Of a stretch of 64,000 nt of DNA, positions 24,617 through 33,228 are shown in pieces. Source of the DNA: Lactonifactor sp. BIOML-A5. Lineage in GTDB: Bacteria > Bacillota > Clostridia > Lachnospirales > Lachnospiraceae. Within the stretch, counting starts at the first letter, position 1, and every line of letters begins with the position of its first letter. The DNA lies in NCBI RefSeq assembly GCF_009677585.1, contig NZ_WKYV01000003.1:62001-126000 (forward strand). Direction: 5' to 3'. A model generated the notes under the pieces. The model ran no database searches and was not told the origin of the DNA. It saw nothing but the letters and a program-made list of their open reading frames with translations. A program made the position numbers and the translations under genes.

Positions 24617-25498
24617 TTAATCAATTTTCCAGCCATATTTCAACAATTGAACGGATATACTCTCATCAAGCCTTCTAGACTCTTTTCTAATATTTGACAA
24701 CTGTTTTGTCAATCTTTCCATTTTCTCTTCAAACGGCTCAACATCTACTTCAATATGAGCAACACCAACATAACTAGAAGGAGTTAGATTATAATCTTTA
24801 GCTCTTATTTCTTTAAGAGTAGCAACTTTCCAAAAACCTTGCTTATCTTCATAGGTTATTTCTGCACCATCTGCTCTTATTGCTTTCTTTTCATGATTTC
24901 TGAAAGCATGATAAATTGATGTAATATCATCGATGGTTTTATCTGTTAATTTTCGTTGTGTACGGCTATCTTCTAGTGGTTCAGTTTCCATATTGCGTGC
25001 ATCAATAAAGAGTATTTCACCATGTCTATCACGATGCCCATTTTTTAATTTGTTTCTTGTTATAAACCAAAGGCATACAGGAATAGAGGTGGTCGAAAAT
25101 AATCCACCTGGTAAGGTTACAATACAATCAATTTTGTCATCTTCTATTAAGTTTTTACGAATTGTGTATTCGCTTATAGTGGACGACGAAAGAGAACCAT
25201 TAGCAAGAACAAAACCAGCTGTACCGCTCGGAGCCAAGTGATATAGCATATGTAGAATCCAAGCGTAGTTAGCGTTACCTGCAGGAGGGATTCCGTATTT
25301 CCCCCAACGTGGATCATCAATTAAACGCTCGCCTCCCCAATCGCTTATGTTGAATGGGGGATTGGCCATGATGTAGTCCGCCTTAAGATTTTTGTGTTGA
25401 TCATTGTGGAATGAGTCGGCATTCTGCTGACCTAAATTCGCATCTATACCACGAATGGCAAGATTCATTTTGCAAAGTCTCCATGTATTATAATTAAG
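24617..25498 (-). pseudogene. hsdM: Type I DNA methyltransferase HsdM, 5' truncated
   Basis: Homology to HsdM begins at [18 protein letters not shown] (25495), about 200 residues into a normal ~500-residue protein. It retains the catalytic NPPF motif IV (MANPPFNISDWGG) and the C-terminal domain, but the N-terminal helical domain and the SAM-binding motif I are missing. Upstream codons in this frame are antisense to the recombinase remnant, so the break is at 25,495-25,498. Loss of motif I should abolish methylation. Confidence 0.88.
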
Positions 25499-25982
25499 GC
25501 GTGTAACCTCCTTTGCCAAAGACCATGAACAGGAATTCATCCGTATAGTTATGAATAATTCAGAAAAGGAACTTGCCAAAGAACTCCGCCAAAGTCAAAA
25601 GGAGTACGAACAAGCACAGACTCGCATTGCTGACATAGACAAAATCATTCGACAGCTATATGAAGACAATGTGATGGGCAAAATTCCCGAAGAGCGTTTT
25701 TACAAGATGTCAGCTGAATATGAAGCCGAGCAGAAGGTTCTGGAAGAAAGGATAATCAAATTAAAACATACCATTGATACTGCAAATGAACAGTCCCTCA
25801 ATACCGACCGCTTTTTGGCACTGGTTAAAAAGTACACAGAAATTACAGAATTGGATGCAGAGATTATCCGAGAGTTCATTGACAAAATTATAGTATTTAA
25901 GGCTGAAAAGGTAGATGGCCGCAGAACCCAGCGGATTCAAATTTTCTATAACTGCATTGGCGCTATCGACTTACCAAAATAA
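25494..25982 (+). pseudogene. C-terminal remnant of a large serine recombinase
   Basis: The plus-strand frame from 25494 reads [15 protein letters not shown], then a coiled coil ([38 protein letters not shown]), then a DUF4368-like end ([17 protein letters not shown]...[14 protein letters not shown]). This is the usual C-terminus of ~550-residue transposon recombinases of the TndX/TnpX type. The catalytic serine domain and zinc-ribbon domain are absent. Its break point coincides with that of hsdM, so one rearrangement cut both. A terminator follows. Confidence 0.88.
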
Positions 25983-25991
25983 ACGAAAAAA

Positions 25992-26027
25992 CGGCATAGC
26001 CGCAAATCTACGACTATGCCGAATTTT
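25992..26027 (+). terminator. Terminator after the recombinase remnant
   Basis: CGGCATAG (25992-25999) pairs with CTATGCCG (26014-26021), followed by AATTTTTC. Confidence 0.8.
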
Positions 26028-26063
26028 TCAGGAATTAATAATCCCTATCTGACCGCTCCAAAT

Positions 26064-26081
26064 GAGGGTATCTTTTTGTCT
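26064..26081 (-). repeat. Right end repeat of the decayed island
   Basis: Read on the minus strand this is AGACAAAAAGATACCCTC, an inverted 16/18 match to 21466-21483. Normal GC-richer operon DNA resumes within 10 bp. Confidence 0.5.
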
Positions 26082-26088
26082 CCGACAG

Positions 26089-27114
26089 TTAAAACTCCAG
26101 CATAACCTTAATCACCGGCTCAGGTCTTTTGTCAGCCATATCCATAGCCTCCTGCATCTTTTCTATGGGATATCTCTGTGTGATAAACTGGCTGGTATCT
26201 ATTAATCCCTTTGCCATGCAGTCTACCACTACCATGTAATCCTCATAGGTATACATATTTGACCCTATCAGGGAGATCTCTTTGCTCTGGATAAGTTCAT
26301 AGGGCGCTCTCTCACTGTTTTGCATAAGTGCTATCTCTGAGATAACTCCGCCTCTTTTAGTGAGTTTCGCCGCCTCCTCCACCACCGGTCCGTTGCCAAA
26401 GGCAAGAAATGTTATGTCAACTCCTTTACCCTCTGTAATCTCCATTATTTTTTCTTCCAGGCTCTCTTTTGTGCTGTTGATAACATGGGTGCAGCCCATC
26501 TTGCCCGCTGCCTCCAGATTAAAATCCACCACATCTGTCATTATAATGCATCTGGGATTGCAGGCCCTCACACTTAACAGTATGCCCAGACCAATTGTCC
26601 CTGCCCCTATAATCAGCACGGTATCACTGATAGAGATACGATTCTGCCTTACCGCATGCATACCAACCGCTATAGGTTCGATCAATGCGCCCTGCTCAAA
26701 GCTGACCTCCTTTTTAAGCGGCACAATTGTCTTCTCGGGAACCACAACAAATTCTCCGAAAGAGCCGCTCCATCCATTAGATCCCAGTACTTTTTTATCC
26801 CTGCAAATATTGTATCTGCCTGCTCTGCAGGCTGGGCACTCTCCGCAGCCATATTGAGGTTCTGCCGTCACCCGGTCTCCGGGCTTATATTTTGTGACGC
26901 CTTTTCCCACTTCCACAATGATGCCGGCAAACTCATGTCCGGACACTACCGGTGGGATACGAAAGGGATGTTTGCCATGAAATGCATGGACCTCTGAACC
27001 GCAGATTCCCGTTGCCTTCACCTGAATCTTAACATCTGTATCATTTACGATTTGAGGTTCCTCTACTTCTTTAAAATAAGCTGCTCCCGGTTTTTCTATG
27101 AATCCTGCCCTCAT
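26089..27114 (-). CDS. Zinc-dependent medium-chain dehydrogenase, locus A
   Basis: The 341-residue enzyme has catalytic-zinc ligands in GICGSEVHAFHG and GHEFAG, a structural zinc lobe CGECPACRAGRYNIC, and a Rossmann motif GAGTIGLGIL. It belongs with the sorbitol/threonine dehydrogenase group that oxidises a secondary hydroxyl to a ketone with NAD(P). It is last in the operon, 16 bp after the transketolase C-subunit. Its likely job is to make the ketose that transketolase cleaves; the substrate is not predictable from sequence. Confidence 0.9.
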   Translation of the reverse strand: MRAGFIEKPGAAYFKEVEEPQIVNDTDVKIQVKATGICGSEVHAFHGKHPFRIPPVVSGHEFAGIIVEVGKGVTKYKPGDRVTAEPQYGCGECPACRAGRYNICRDKKVLGSNGWSGSFGEFVVVPEKTIVPLKKEVSFEQGALIEPIAVGMHAVRQNRISISDTVLIIGAGTIGLGILLSVRACNPRCIIMTDVVDFNLEAAGKMGCTHVINSTKESLEEKIMEITEGKGVDITFLAFGNGPVVEEAAKLTKRGGVISEIALMQNSERAPYELIQSKEISLIGSNMYTYEDYMVVVDCMAKGLIDTSQFITQRYPIEKMQEAMDMADKRPEPVIKVMLEF

Positions 27115-27130
27115 ACCTAAAATTTCCTTT

Positions 27131-28063
27131 CTACCATTCTTCCATTGCCAGATCTGCGATATGTTCTGCCGTTATTCCATTCATTTCCAGAAGGCGTTCA
27201 TAGGGGGCGGACATACCGAACCTATCCTGTACACCGACCCGTTTTACCCTGGCCCCTCCGGCTTCTGCAGCTGTCTCACAGACAGCGCTTCCAAGTCCAT
27301 TTAATATGTTATGATCTTCTACCGTTATGATTCTGCCGATATCTTTTATGCAGCTCATAACAGCATCCGTATCCAGAGGCTTGATTGTATGCATATCCAG
27401 CACTCTTGCAGACAGCCCCCTCTGTTCCAGAATATCCTTTGCCTTCAGTGCAATGCAAACCGTATCTCCATTGGCAATGATAGCAACGTCTTTTCCCTCG
27501 GAAAGACGCACAGCTTTCCCGATTTCGAATTTTGTCTCCCCGCTGTAGATTACAGGAACCGCATCTCTGGTAAACCGCAGATACATAGGTCCATAGGTAT
27601 TGGCCGCTTCTCTGACCAATGCTTTGGCGGCATAGTAATCAGCCGGCATAATCACGGTCATATTGGGGATGGTACGGTAGACCCCCATGTCCTCGATACT
27701 CTGATGGCTGGCTCCGTCATTGGCCGGTGTCAGTCCCCCGTGTGAGCAGGCAATCTTCACATTCAGATTCGGGTAGCATATCTCCTGACGCACCTGCTCT
27801 CCCATACGCAGGCTTCCGAATACTGCATAGGTTACCACAAAGGGGATCTTTCCAGTGGTGGCAAGACCTGCAGCTACGCCCGCACCATTCTGCTCGGCTA
27901 TTCCCACATTCACATGCTGCCTGGGGAACTTTTTTGCAAACTCTCCTGTCTTACAGGACTTTCCAATATCAATATCCACCACATAGATATCTTTGTTCTC
28001 TTTTCCCAGTTCTGCTATGGCCTCTCCAAATCCATCCCGGGTTGCAATTTTCTTTGTCTCCAT
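27131..28063 (-). CDS. Transketolase, C-terminal subunit, locus A
   Basis: The 310-residue subunit holds the pyrimidine-binding and C-terminal domains of a split transketolase: NVGIAEQNGAGVAAGLA (the conserved glutamate that activates thiamine diphosphate), then CSHGGLTPANDGASHQSIEDMGVYR, and a C-terminal domain GRIITVEDHNILNGLGSAVCE. It starts 2 bp after the N-subunit stop. Strongly similar to the locus B copy at 34917. Split transketolases include dedicated enzymes of apiose and sulfoquinovose catabolism, so a non-pentose-phosphate substrate is possible. Confidence 0.92.
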   Translation of the reverse strand: METKKIATRDGFGEAIAELGKENKDIYVVDIDIGKSCKTGEFAKKFPRQHVNVGIAEQNGAGVAAGLATTGKIPFVVTYAVFGSLRMGEQVRQEICYPNLNVKIACSHGGLTPANDGASHQSIEDMGVYRTIPNMTVIMPADYYAAKALVREAANTYGPMYLRFTRDAVPVIYSGETKFEIGKAVRLSEGKDVAIIANGDTVCIALKAKDILEQRGLSARVLDMHTIKPLDTDAVMSCIKDIGRIITVEDHNILNGLGSAVCETAAEAGGARVKRVGVQDRFGMSAPYERLLEMNGITAEHIADLAMEEW

Positions 28064-28065
28064 AT

Positions 28066-28896
28066 CTAAAATCCCCTTTCCAGCTCTTCCACCGCAATTT
28101 TATACTGCTCCTCATTAGGCGCCATCCCGTGCCATCCCAACTGATTCTCCATATAGGACACACCTTTTCCCTTGATGGTATGGGCATTTATACATTTGGG
28201 TCTTCCCGTTTTGGATTCCCTGATTTTATCTAGGGTATCCACTACTTCCTGCATATTGTTTCCGTCAATCTCGTAGGTCTCATACCCAAAGGCCTCAAAC
28301 TTTTTCGTCAGATCCAGATGGGGAATCACCTGGTCACAGGTTCCGTCCAGCTGCAGGCTGTTATTGTCTATCATAACGGTTAAGTTGTCCAGGTTCCACG
28401 CATTGCCGGCCATAACCGCCTCCCAGATCTGGCCTTCGTCCAGTTCTCCGTCCCCAACCATTACAAATACCCGGTAGTCTTTCTTATCTCTCTTACCGGC
28501 CAGAGCCATACCCACACCGCAGGACAGCCCCTGTCCCAGAGAACCGGTTGAGATATCAATACCCGGACACTTTTTCATATCCGGATGCCCCTGCAGAATG
28601 GACCCTTCCTTCCGAAGTGTGTGGAAAATCTCTCTGTCAAAATATCCAAGACTTCCTAAGGCGGCATACTGGATGGGGCATGCATGCCCTTTGGACAGAA
28701 TAAACCGATCTCTGTCAGACCATTTCGGGTTCCGGGGATCAAGATTCATTTCTCTGTAGTATAAAGCAGTTATAAGGTCTGCCGCAGAAAATGCACCCCC
28801 CGGATGGCCTGACTGAGCTTCATAGATCATAGCCAGTGCTGTCTTTCGCAATTCCTTTGCCTGCTCTTTCAATTCTTCTACGCTCATATTTTTCAT
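28066..28896 (-). CDS. Transketolase, N-terminal subunit, locus A
   Basis: The 276-residue subunit binds the diphosphate of thiamine: QSGHPGGAFSAADL, LSKGHACPIQYAAL, TGSLGQGLSCGVGMALA, and the GDG...N motif VGDGELDEGQIWEA...MIDNNSLQLDG. A GTG 9 bp upstream overlaps the ribosome site; ATG 28896 with GAGGTG 6 nt before it is chosen. A 128-bp gap with an operator-like repeat and a hairpin separates it from dctM, unlike locus B where the genes are 16 bp apart. Confidence 0.92.
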   Translation of the reverse strand: MKNMSVEELKEQAKELRKTALAMIYEAQSGHPGGAFSAADLITALYYREMNLDPRNPKWSDRDRFILSKGHACPIQYAALGSLGYFDREIFHTLRKEGSILQGHPDMKKCPGIDISTGSLGQGLSCGVGMALAGKRDKKDYRVFVMVGDGELDEGQIWEAVMAGNAWNLDNLTVMIDNNSLQLDGTCDQVIPHLDLTKKFEAFGYETYEIDGNNMQEVVDTLDKIRESKTGRPKCINAHTIKGKGVSYMENQLGWHGMAPNEEQYKIAVEELERGF

Positions 28897-28921
28897 ACAT
28901 TTCACCTCGTCATCTATTATT

Positions 28922-28946
28922 CAAACATCATAACATGGGATGTTTG
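28922..28946. promoter_or_regulatory. GntR-type operator, locus A, before transketolase
   Basis: CAAACATC (28922-28929) and GATGTTTG (28939-28946) are inverted. Inside lies AACATGGGATGTT (28932-28944), identical to the core of the site upstream of dctP at 31957. It suggests a second promoter for the transketolase-dehydrogenase half, under the same regulator. Confidence 0.6.
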
Positions 28947-28967
28947 AAATCAAAAAAATTTCTCTTA

Positions 28968-29005
28968 CTCCAATGCAAGTCTTGGATATCCAGCTTACAT
29001 TGGAG
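28968..29005 (-). terminator. Hairpin between dctM and transketolase genes
   Basis: CTCCAATG (28968-28975) pairs with CATTGGAG (28998-29005). On the minus strand it is followed within 9 nt by seven T residues. It lies 20 bp beyond the dctM stop and may partly end the transport transcript. Confidence 0.5.
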
Positions 29006-29024
29006 TTTTCAATATTCACCTGAA

Positions 29025-30302
29025 CTAGCCAAGAAGTTTTGGCAAAAACATAGACAGTACAGGAATATATGTGGTCAAAAGCAGCGCTACAATGGATGCC
29101 GCTACAAAAGGCAATACTGCTTTTGAAATCTCCTTGAGGGATACATTGGCAATACCGCAGCCCACATAAAGGTTTACCCCGACCGGAGGGGTTATCAGTC
29201 CTATGGCCATATTCATTACCATGATACACCCCAGATGTACACCGTCGATGCCAAGCGAAATAGCAACGGGATAAAGAATAGGCACTAAAATATACGATGC
29301 TGAGTTGGCGTCTATAAAGCACCCGGCTATTAGCAGAATAACATTGATAATCAGCAGGAAGATATATTTGTTTCCTCCGCTTACCTGAATCAGCATGTTG
29401 CTGGCTGAAGCGGCAAGACCTGTAACCGTGAGAACCCATGCAAACAGGCTGGCAGTTCCTACAATAAACATGACAACTGCTGTCTGTGATACAGAGTCAG
29501 CCAAAAGTCTTTTAATATCTTTTAACGTAATAGACTTATAGATAAACAATCCCACGATTAATCCGTAGACAGCAGACACTGCTGCTGCTTCTGTGGGGGT
29601 AAAGATCCCTCCGTATATGCCCCCCAGAATAATAACCGGCATGAGAAGCCCCCAGAAAGCATCTTTAAATGCCGTCCACTTTTCTTTGCCTGTTGCCTTG
29701 GGCAATAGCTTCAGCTCTTCTTTCCGGCTCACCCACACCATAGCAATTACCAGCATAACCCCCATTAAGATGCCCGGTACAATGCCTGACGCAAAGAGTG
29801 AGCCTACGGAGTTTCCTGTAATGGATCCATAGATAACAAATGTAATTGACGGAGGGATAATAATCCCGATAGCCCCGGCAGTTGACATTAAGGCGGTTGA
29901 ACTGGCTTTATTGTATCCCACCCTTGTCATTGCGGGAATAATAATCATCCCCAGCGCCGCAACAGTAGCCGGTCCGGAACCTGAAATAGCCGCAAAGAAG
30001 CATGCCACAATAACACAAACCATAGCCATTCCGCTTTTTTTGTGCCCTACCAGGGTTCTGCAGAAGTCAATCAGTCTCTGGGAGATCCCGCTTTTTTCCA
30101 TAATATTTCCGCCTAATATAAAAAATGGTATGGCCAGTAATACAAATTTACTGGTTGAGGAATATAAATTGCTGGATACCATGGAAACCGGCAGATTCTC
30201 ATACAGCAGCGTCAGAATGCTTGACACACCCAGGGAAAGTCCTATGGGAACATTTAGAAGAAGCAGTATAAAAAAGGATCCAAATAAGATCAAAGCTACC
30301 AT
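29025..30302 (-). CDS. dctM: TRAP transporter large permease DctM, locus A
   Basis: The 425-residue protein has about 12 membrane segments and TRAP large-subunit motifs (AIPFFILGGNIMEKSGIS; FFAAISGSGPATVAALG; AIGIIIPPSITFVIYG; GGIYGGIFTPTEAAAVSAVYGL; GLITPPVGVNLYVGCGI). It moves the substrate with sodium. Its ATG overlaps the dctQ stop (TAATG). Very similar to the locus B copy. Confidence 0.95.
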   Translation of the reverse strand: MVALILFGSFFILLLLNVPIGLSLGVSSILTLLYENLPVSMVSSNLYSSTSKFVLLAIPFFILGGNIMEKSGISQRLIDFCRTLVGHKKSGMAMVCVIVACFFAAISGSGPATVAALGMIIIPAMTRVGYNKASSTALMSTAGAIGIIIPPSITFVIYGSITGNSVGSLFASGIVPGILMGVMLVIAMVWVSRKEELKLLPKATGKEKWTAFKDAFWGLLMPVIILGGIYGGIFTPTEAAAVSAVYGLIVGLFIYKSITLKDIKRLLADSVSQTAVVMFIVGTASLFAWVLTVTGLAASASNMLIQVSGGNKYIFLLIINVILLIAGCFIDANSASYILVPILYPVAISLGIDGVHLGCIMVMNMAIGLITPPVGVNLYVGCGIANVSLKEISKAVLPFVAASIVALLLTTYIPVLSMFLPKLLG

Positions 30303-30775
30303 TATTCTTTGTTCTCCTTTCTCTTATAAACCTGTATAAACAGCTGAATATAACGGATCAGCAAAACTACACCGCTGATGGGGATAAACATACCGAACAG
30401 CCACTCCGGCCACTGCATTCCTGCTGTTGTCTGCTTCAGGGTATACTCCTGGTAGGCCATAAGCACTCCGTAATAGAGCATTACGCCTCCAAATACAGCC
30501 CCAAGCAAATGCCCAAGCAAAGTGAACCACTTTTGTTTTTCTTTTGAGAGCAAATCTGTCAAAACCGTTAATCCCAGATGCGCCCCTCTTTTTGCAGCTA
30601 CTGCGGCACCTGTTAAACTGATAATTACTAATCCTAATGAGGTCAGTTCCTCCACAAATGGCATAGAACTGTGAAATATGTATCTGGCAAATACATTAAT
30701 ACAAGTTAATAAAGTCATGATCAGCAAAATCGCCGAGCAAAAATTATCTTCAAGTTCTCCTATGAATTTTTTCAT
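30302..30775 (-). CDS. dctQ: TRAP transporter small permease DctQ, locus A
   Basis: The 157-residue protein has four membrane segments (LLIMTLLTCINVFARYIF; LTSLGLVIISLTGAAVAAKRGAHLGLTVLTD; LLGAVFGGVMLYYGVL; WLFGMFIPISGVVLLIRYI). It links the binding protein and DctM. AAGGAG lies before the ATG. A gap of 74 bp separates it from dctP. Confidence 0.92.
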   Translation of the reverse strand: MKKFIGELEDNFCSAILLIMTLLTCINVFARYIFHSSMPFVEELTSLGLVIISLTGAAVAAKRGAHLGLTVLTDLLSKEKQKWFTLLGHLLGAVFGGVMLYYGVLMAYQEYTLKQTTAGMQWPEWLFGMFIPISGVVLLIRYIQLFIQVYKRKENKE

Positions 30776-30849
30776 ATCTACTACTCCTTTTCAGCCAGTG
30801 CAAGGCACGTCACATGTTGGTCAGCTTTTCCGCTCCTGTGCCCGCCGGT

Positions 30850-31914
30850 CTATTTCACACCGAAGGCAGTGCAGGCTTCTGAACCATATATCCCCTTATA
30901 CTCATCAACCAGTGGCTGTACTACTGCCTTGAAAGCAGTAATATCGTCTTCTGTGAATGTATAAATCTCACATCCGTTTTCTTTCTCAAACTTTTTCTCC
31001 AGCTGAGCTTCTTCTTCTGCAATCTCCTTGTTCATCTCCTTTGTTGCCTCTTCTACACATTCCCGGATCAGGTCCTGCGTATCCTGGCTCAAAGTATCAA
31101 ATTTCTTTGCATTAGCCATGAATGTAAATGCCTCATAGGTATGCTTTGAAATAGATATATATTTCTGAACCTCCTGAACGTTTGCTGAATTAATAGTACT
31201 TAGAGAATTGTCATGTCCGTCAATCGTGCCCTGCTGGAGCGCGGTAAATACCTCGGACCATGACATAGCCTGGGGAGATGCCCCAAAAGCTTCATAGAAT
31301 GCACTGAAAAAATCTCCACCGGGAATACGGATTTTGAGCCCTTTCAAGTCCTCGGGTTTTTCTACTGGGTGCTTGCTGTTGGTTATAGCTTTAAACCCAT
31401 TATGTACAGCGCCCAGATAATATACCCCTTTCTTCTGCAGCACGGAATCAATATACTCTCCCCCTGCACCGTAAAAGGCATCCTCTGCAGCCTGATAATC
31501 CGAAAACAGCCAGGGCAGTGTACTCACCATGAGACTATTGTCCAGATTGGAAATAATGCTGGTTGAGTGTACATCCAGATCTACGGTTCCGTCGCACAGC
31601 ATCTCCAGTCCCTTTGACATATTCCCTCCCGCCAGCTGGTCGTTCGGATATACGGTTACCGTTATTTCCCCCCCGGATTTCTGATTCACTTTCTCAGCAA
31701 ATAATTTTGCTGCTTTTGTGTCATTCGCAGTATCTGTTCCATTGCAGCTCAATTTCAGACTGACAGTATCAAAATCACCTTCCACTGCTTCTGCACTGCT
31801 GCCCCCCGCAGAAGCATCGGTTTCCCCGGAATCTCCCGAACTGCTCCCACACCCAGATATCAAACCAATTGCCATGACTGCACATAAAATTGAACAAACT
31901 ACTCTTTTCTTCAT
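30850..31914 (-). CDS. dctP: TRAP transporter substrate-binding lipoprotein DctP, locus A
   Basis: The 354-residue protein has a lipoprotein signal (MKKRVVCSILCAVMAIGLISGC, lipidation at C22) and a serine-rich linker. A DctP fold follows, with the conserved LKIRIPGGDFFSAFYEAFGASPQAMSWSEVFTALQQGTIDGHDN region. The arginine in KIRIPG normally holds a substrate carboxylate, suggesting an acidic ligand such as a sugar acid or sulfonate. It is first in the transport operon and has a GntR-type operator upstream. Confidence 0.94.
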   Translation of the reverse strand: MKKRVVCSILCAVMAIGLISGCGSSSGDSGETDASAGGSSAEAVEGDFDTVSLKLSCNGTDTANDTKAAKLFAEKVNQKSGGEITVTVYPNDQLAGGNMSKGLEMLCDGTVDLDVHSTSIISNLDNSLMVSTLPWLFSDYQAAEDAFYGAGGEYIDSVLQKKGVYYLGAVHNGFKAITNSKHPVEKPEDLKGLKIRIPGGDFFSAFYEAFGASPQAMSWSEVFTALQQGTIDGHDNSLSTINSANVQEVQKYISISKHTYEAFTFMANAKKFDTLSQDTQDLIRECVEEATKEMNKEIAEEEAQLEKKFEKENGCEIYTFTEDDITAFKAVVQPLVDEYKGIYGSEACTAFGVK

Positions 31915-31956
31915 ACGCTTCTCCTTTACATTTTTCTTTTTTGCATCCTTTCATCC

Positions 31957-31971
31957 TAACATGGGATGTTA
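31957..31971. promoter_or_regulatory. GntR-type operator upstream of dctP, locus A
   Basis: TAACATGGGATGTTA is an inverted repeat with 6-bp arms and 3-bp spacer, 43 bp before the dctP start. The same core occurs at 28932. The regulator encoded next door at 32213 is the likely ligand. Confidence 0.7.
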
Positions 31972-32156
31972 TGACGTAAATATAGCATCTGGGACCTGGA
32001 ATGTCAATGTATTTATTCACATTTTACACTTTGCACTATTTTTCCTCTATATTTTTAGTTATTATTTTACTTTCTCCGCTTATTTTTCTGCTCTCCTTTC
32101 GTCATTTCATTCCTTCCCCGCCGGTTCCTCGCACAGACACCCCCTCATACTATGAA

Positions 32157-32197
32157 AGGGCCTGAAGCTCCTGCACTTACAGGCTGCTTCAGACCCT
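32157..32197 (-). terminator. Terminator-like hairpin after GntR regulator A
   Basis: AGGGCCTGAAGC (32157-32168) pairs with GCTTCAGACCCT (32186-32197) with one mismatch. The T tract is weak. The remaining 240 bp up to dctP hold the operator and AT-rich promoter DNA, with no supported gene. Confidence 0.6.
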
Positions 32198-32212
32198 CTC
32201 CCGGTCCACGTA

Positions 32213-32932
32213 TCAGCGGTATATATCTTTCCAGTAAAAATAGCTGTCATTTATAGCTGCATACAGGGCATTAATATCATCTCCCTGAAGTTTTTCCACC
32301 AGATTTTTATGGGTGTAAATCAGATACTGCTTATCTCCTTTGGCAATTACCCGCTCTATGGTATGGTACCTTGATTCTCTCGTCAGCTGCACAATAACAT
32401 CATGCACCACTAAAACCAGAGAATTATTCGTAGCCTTTGCTATCTCCTCATGAAAATCAATATCCGCATCGGCAACTTTGGCAATATCGGGTGTCTCTTT
32501 TTCCAGTTCCTTCACCAGGAGATCACATTTACAGCCAATTTTATTCCAGGTTTCCTGGGATACTTTCTTTTCCATTAACAGATGCATAACGCCGTTTTCA
32601 ATTATTTTCCGAAGATCGATCAGTTCGTCATAACTGTTTTCCTTCTGCAGAATAATCTGATAGATTGCCGGGTTTATAATCTGTGGAGAAAATCCGTCAC
32701 ATACGAAGGTTCCTTCCGCCCTGCGTATCTCCAGCACCCCATATGCCACTAAGATCCGAATGGCCTCTCTCACTGTATTTCTCCCTACATTAAACATGGC
32801 ACTAAGCTCCGGCTCTGTTGGAATCTTATCCCCCGGCCTCAATTCTCCATCTATAATGGCACCTGATATCCGGTCTATTACAATCTGCACCATTGATTTT
32901 GTATTTATTGGAGATAAATATCTTTTTCCCAT
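32213..32932 (-). CDS. GntR-family (FadR/FCD) regulator, locus A
   Basis: The 239-residue regulator has an N-terminal winged helix (MVQIVIDRISGAIIDGELRPGDKIPTEPELSAMFNVGRNTVREAIRILVAYGVLEIRRAEGTFVCDGF). A helical FCD sensor domain follows (DIDFHEEIAKATNNSLVLVVHD), typically binding sugar acids or other carboxylates around a metal. It reads in the same direction as the dctPQM genes, 298 bp upstream of them. It is closely related to the locus B regulator, so cross-control is plausible. Confidence 0.93.
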   Translation of the reverse strand: MGKRYLSPINTKSMVQIVIDRISGAIIDGELRPGDKIPTEPELSAMFNVGRNTVREAIRILVAYGVLEIRRAEGTFVCDGFSPQIINPAIYQIILQKENSYDELIDLRKIIENGVMHLLMEKKVSQETWNKIGCKCDLLVKELEKETPDIAKVADADIDFHEEIAKATNNSLVLVVHDVIVQLTRESRYHTIERVIAKGDKQYLIYTHKNLVEKLQGDDINALYAAINDSYFYWKDIYR

Positions 32933-33150
32933 AGTTTCGCCTCTTTTCGCTTAATATCAAATTATTCTATATCGACCAGGCATTTTATCCCGAGTCAATT
33001 TCATCGCTCTTCACAGACAGATATTTCGTATTTTTAGTATATATCACACAAAACTAATTGTCCACAGCAAATGCTTTTCGTGACTTTTTATAATTTGTAC
33101 CAATGGTAGCTAAATAATCTGGATCTACAGATCGTTAAATACATAACAAA

Positions 33151-33188
33151 ATGGACCGCTGAAAAGCTTTCATTTTACAGCGATCCAT
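33151..33188 (-). terminator. Terminator-like hairpin after GntR regulator B
   Basis: ATGGACCGCTG (33151-33161) pairs with CAGCGATCCAT (33178-33188) with one mismatch. The 296-bp gap 32933-33228 otherwise shows only AT-rich DNA, including the promoter of regulator A. Confidence 0.6.
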
Positions 33189-33228
33189 AGATCTATTGAT
33201 ATACCAAACATTGCCTCTGTTCGTTCAG

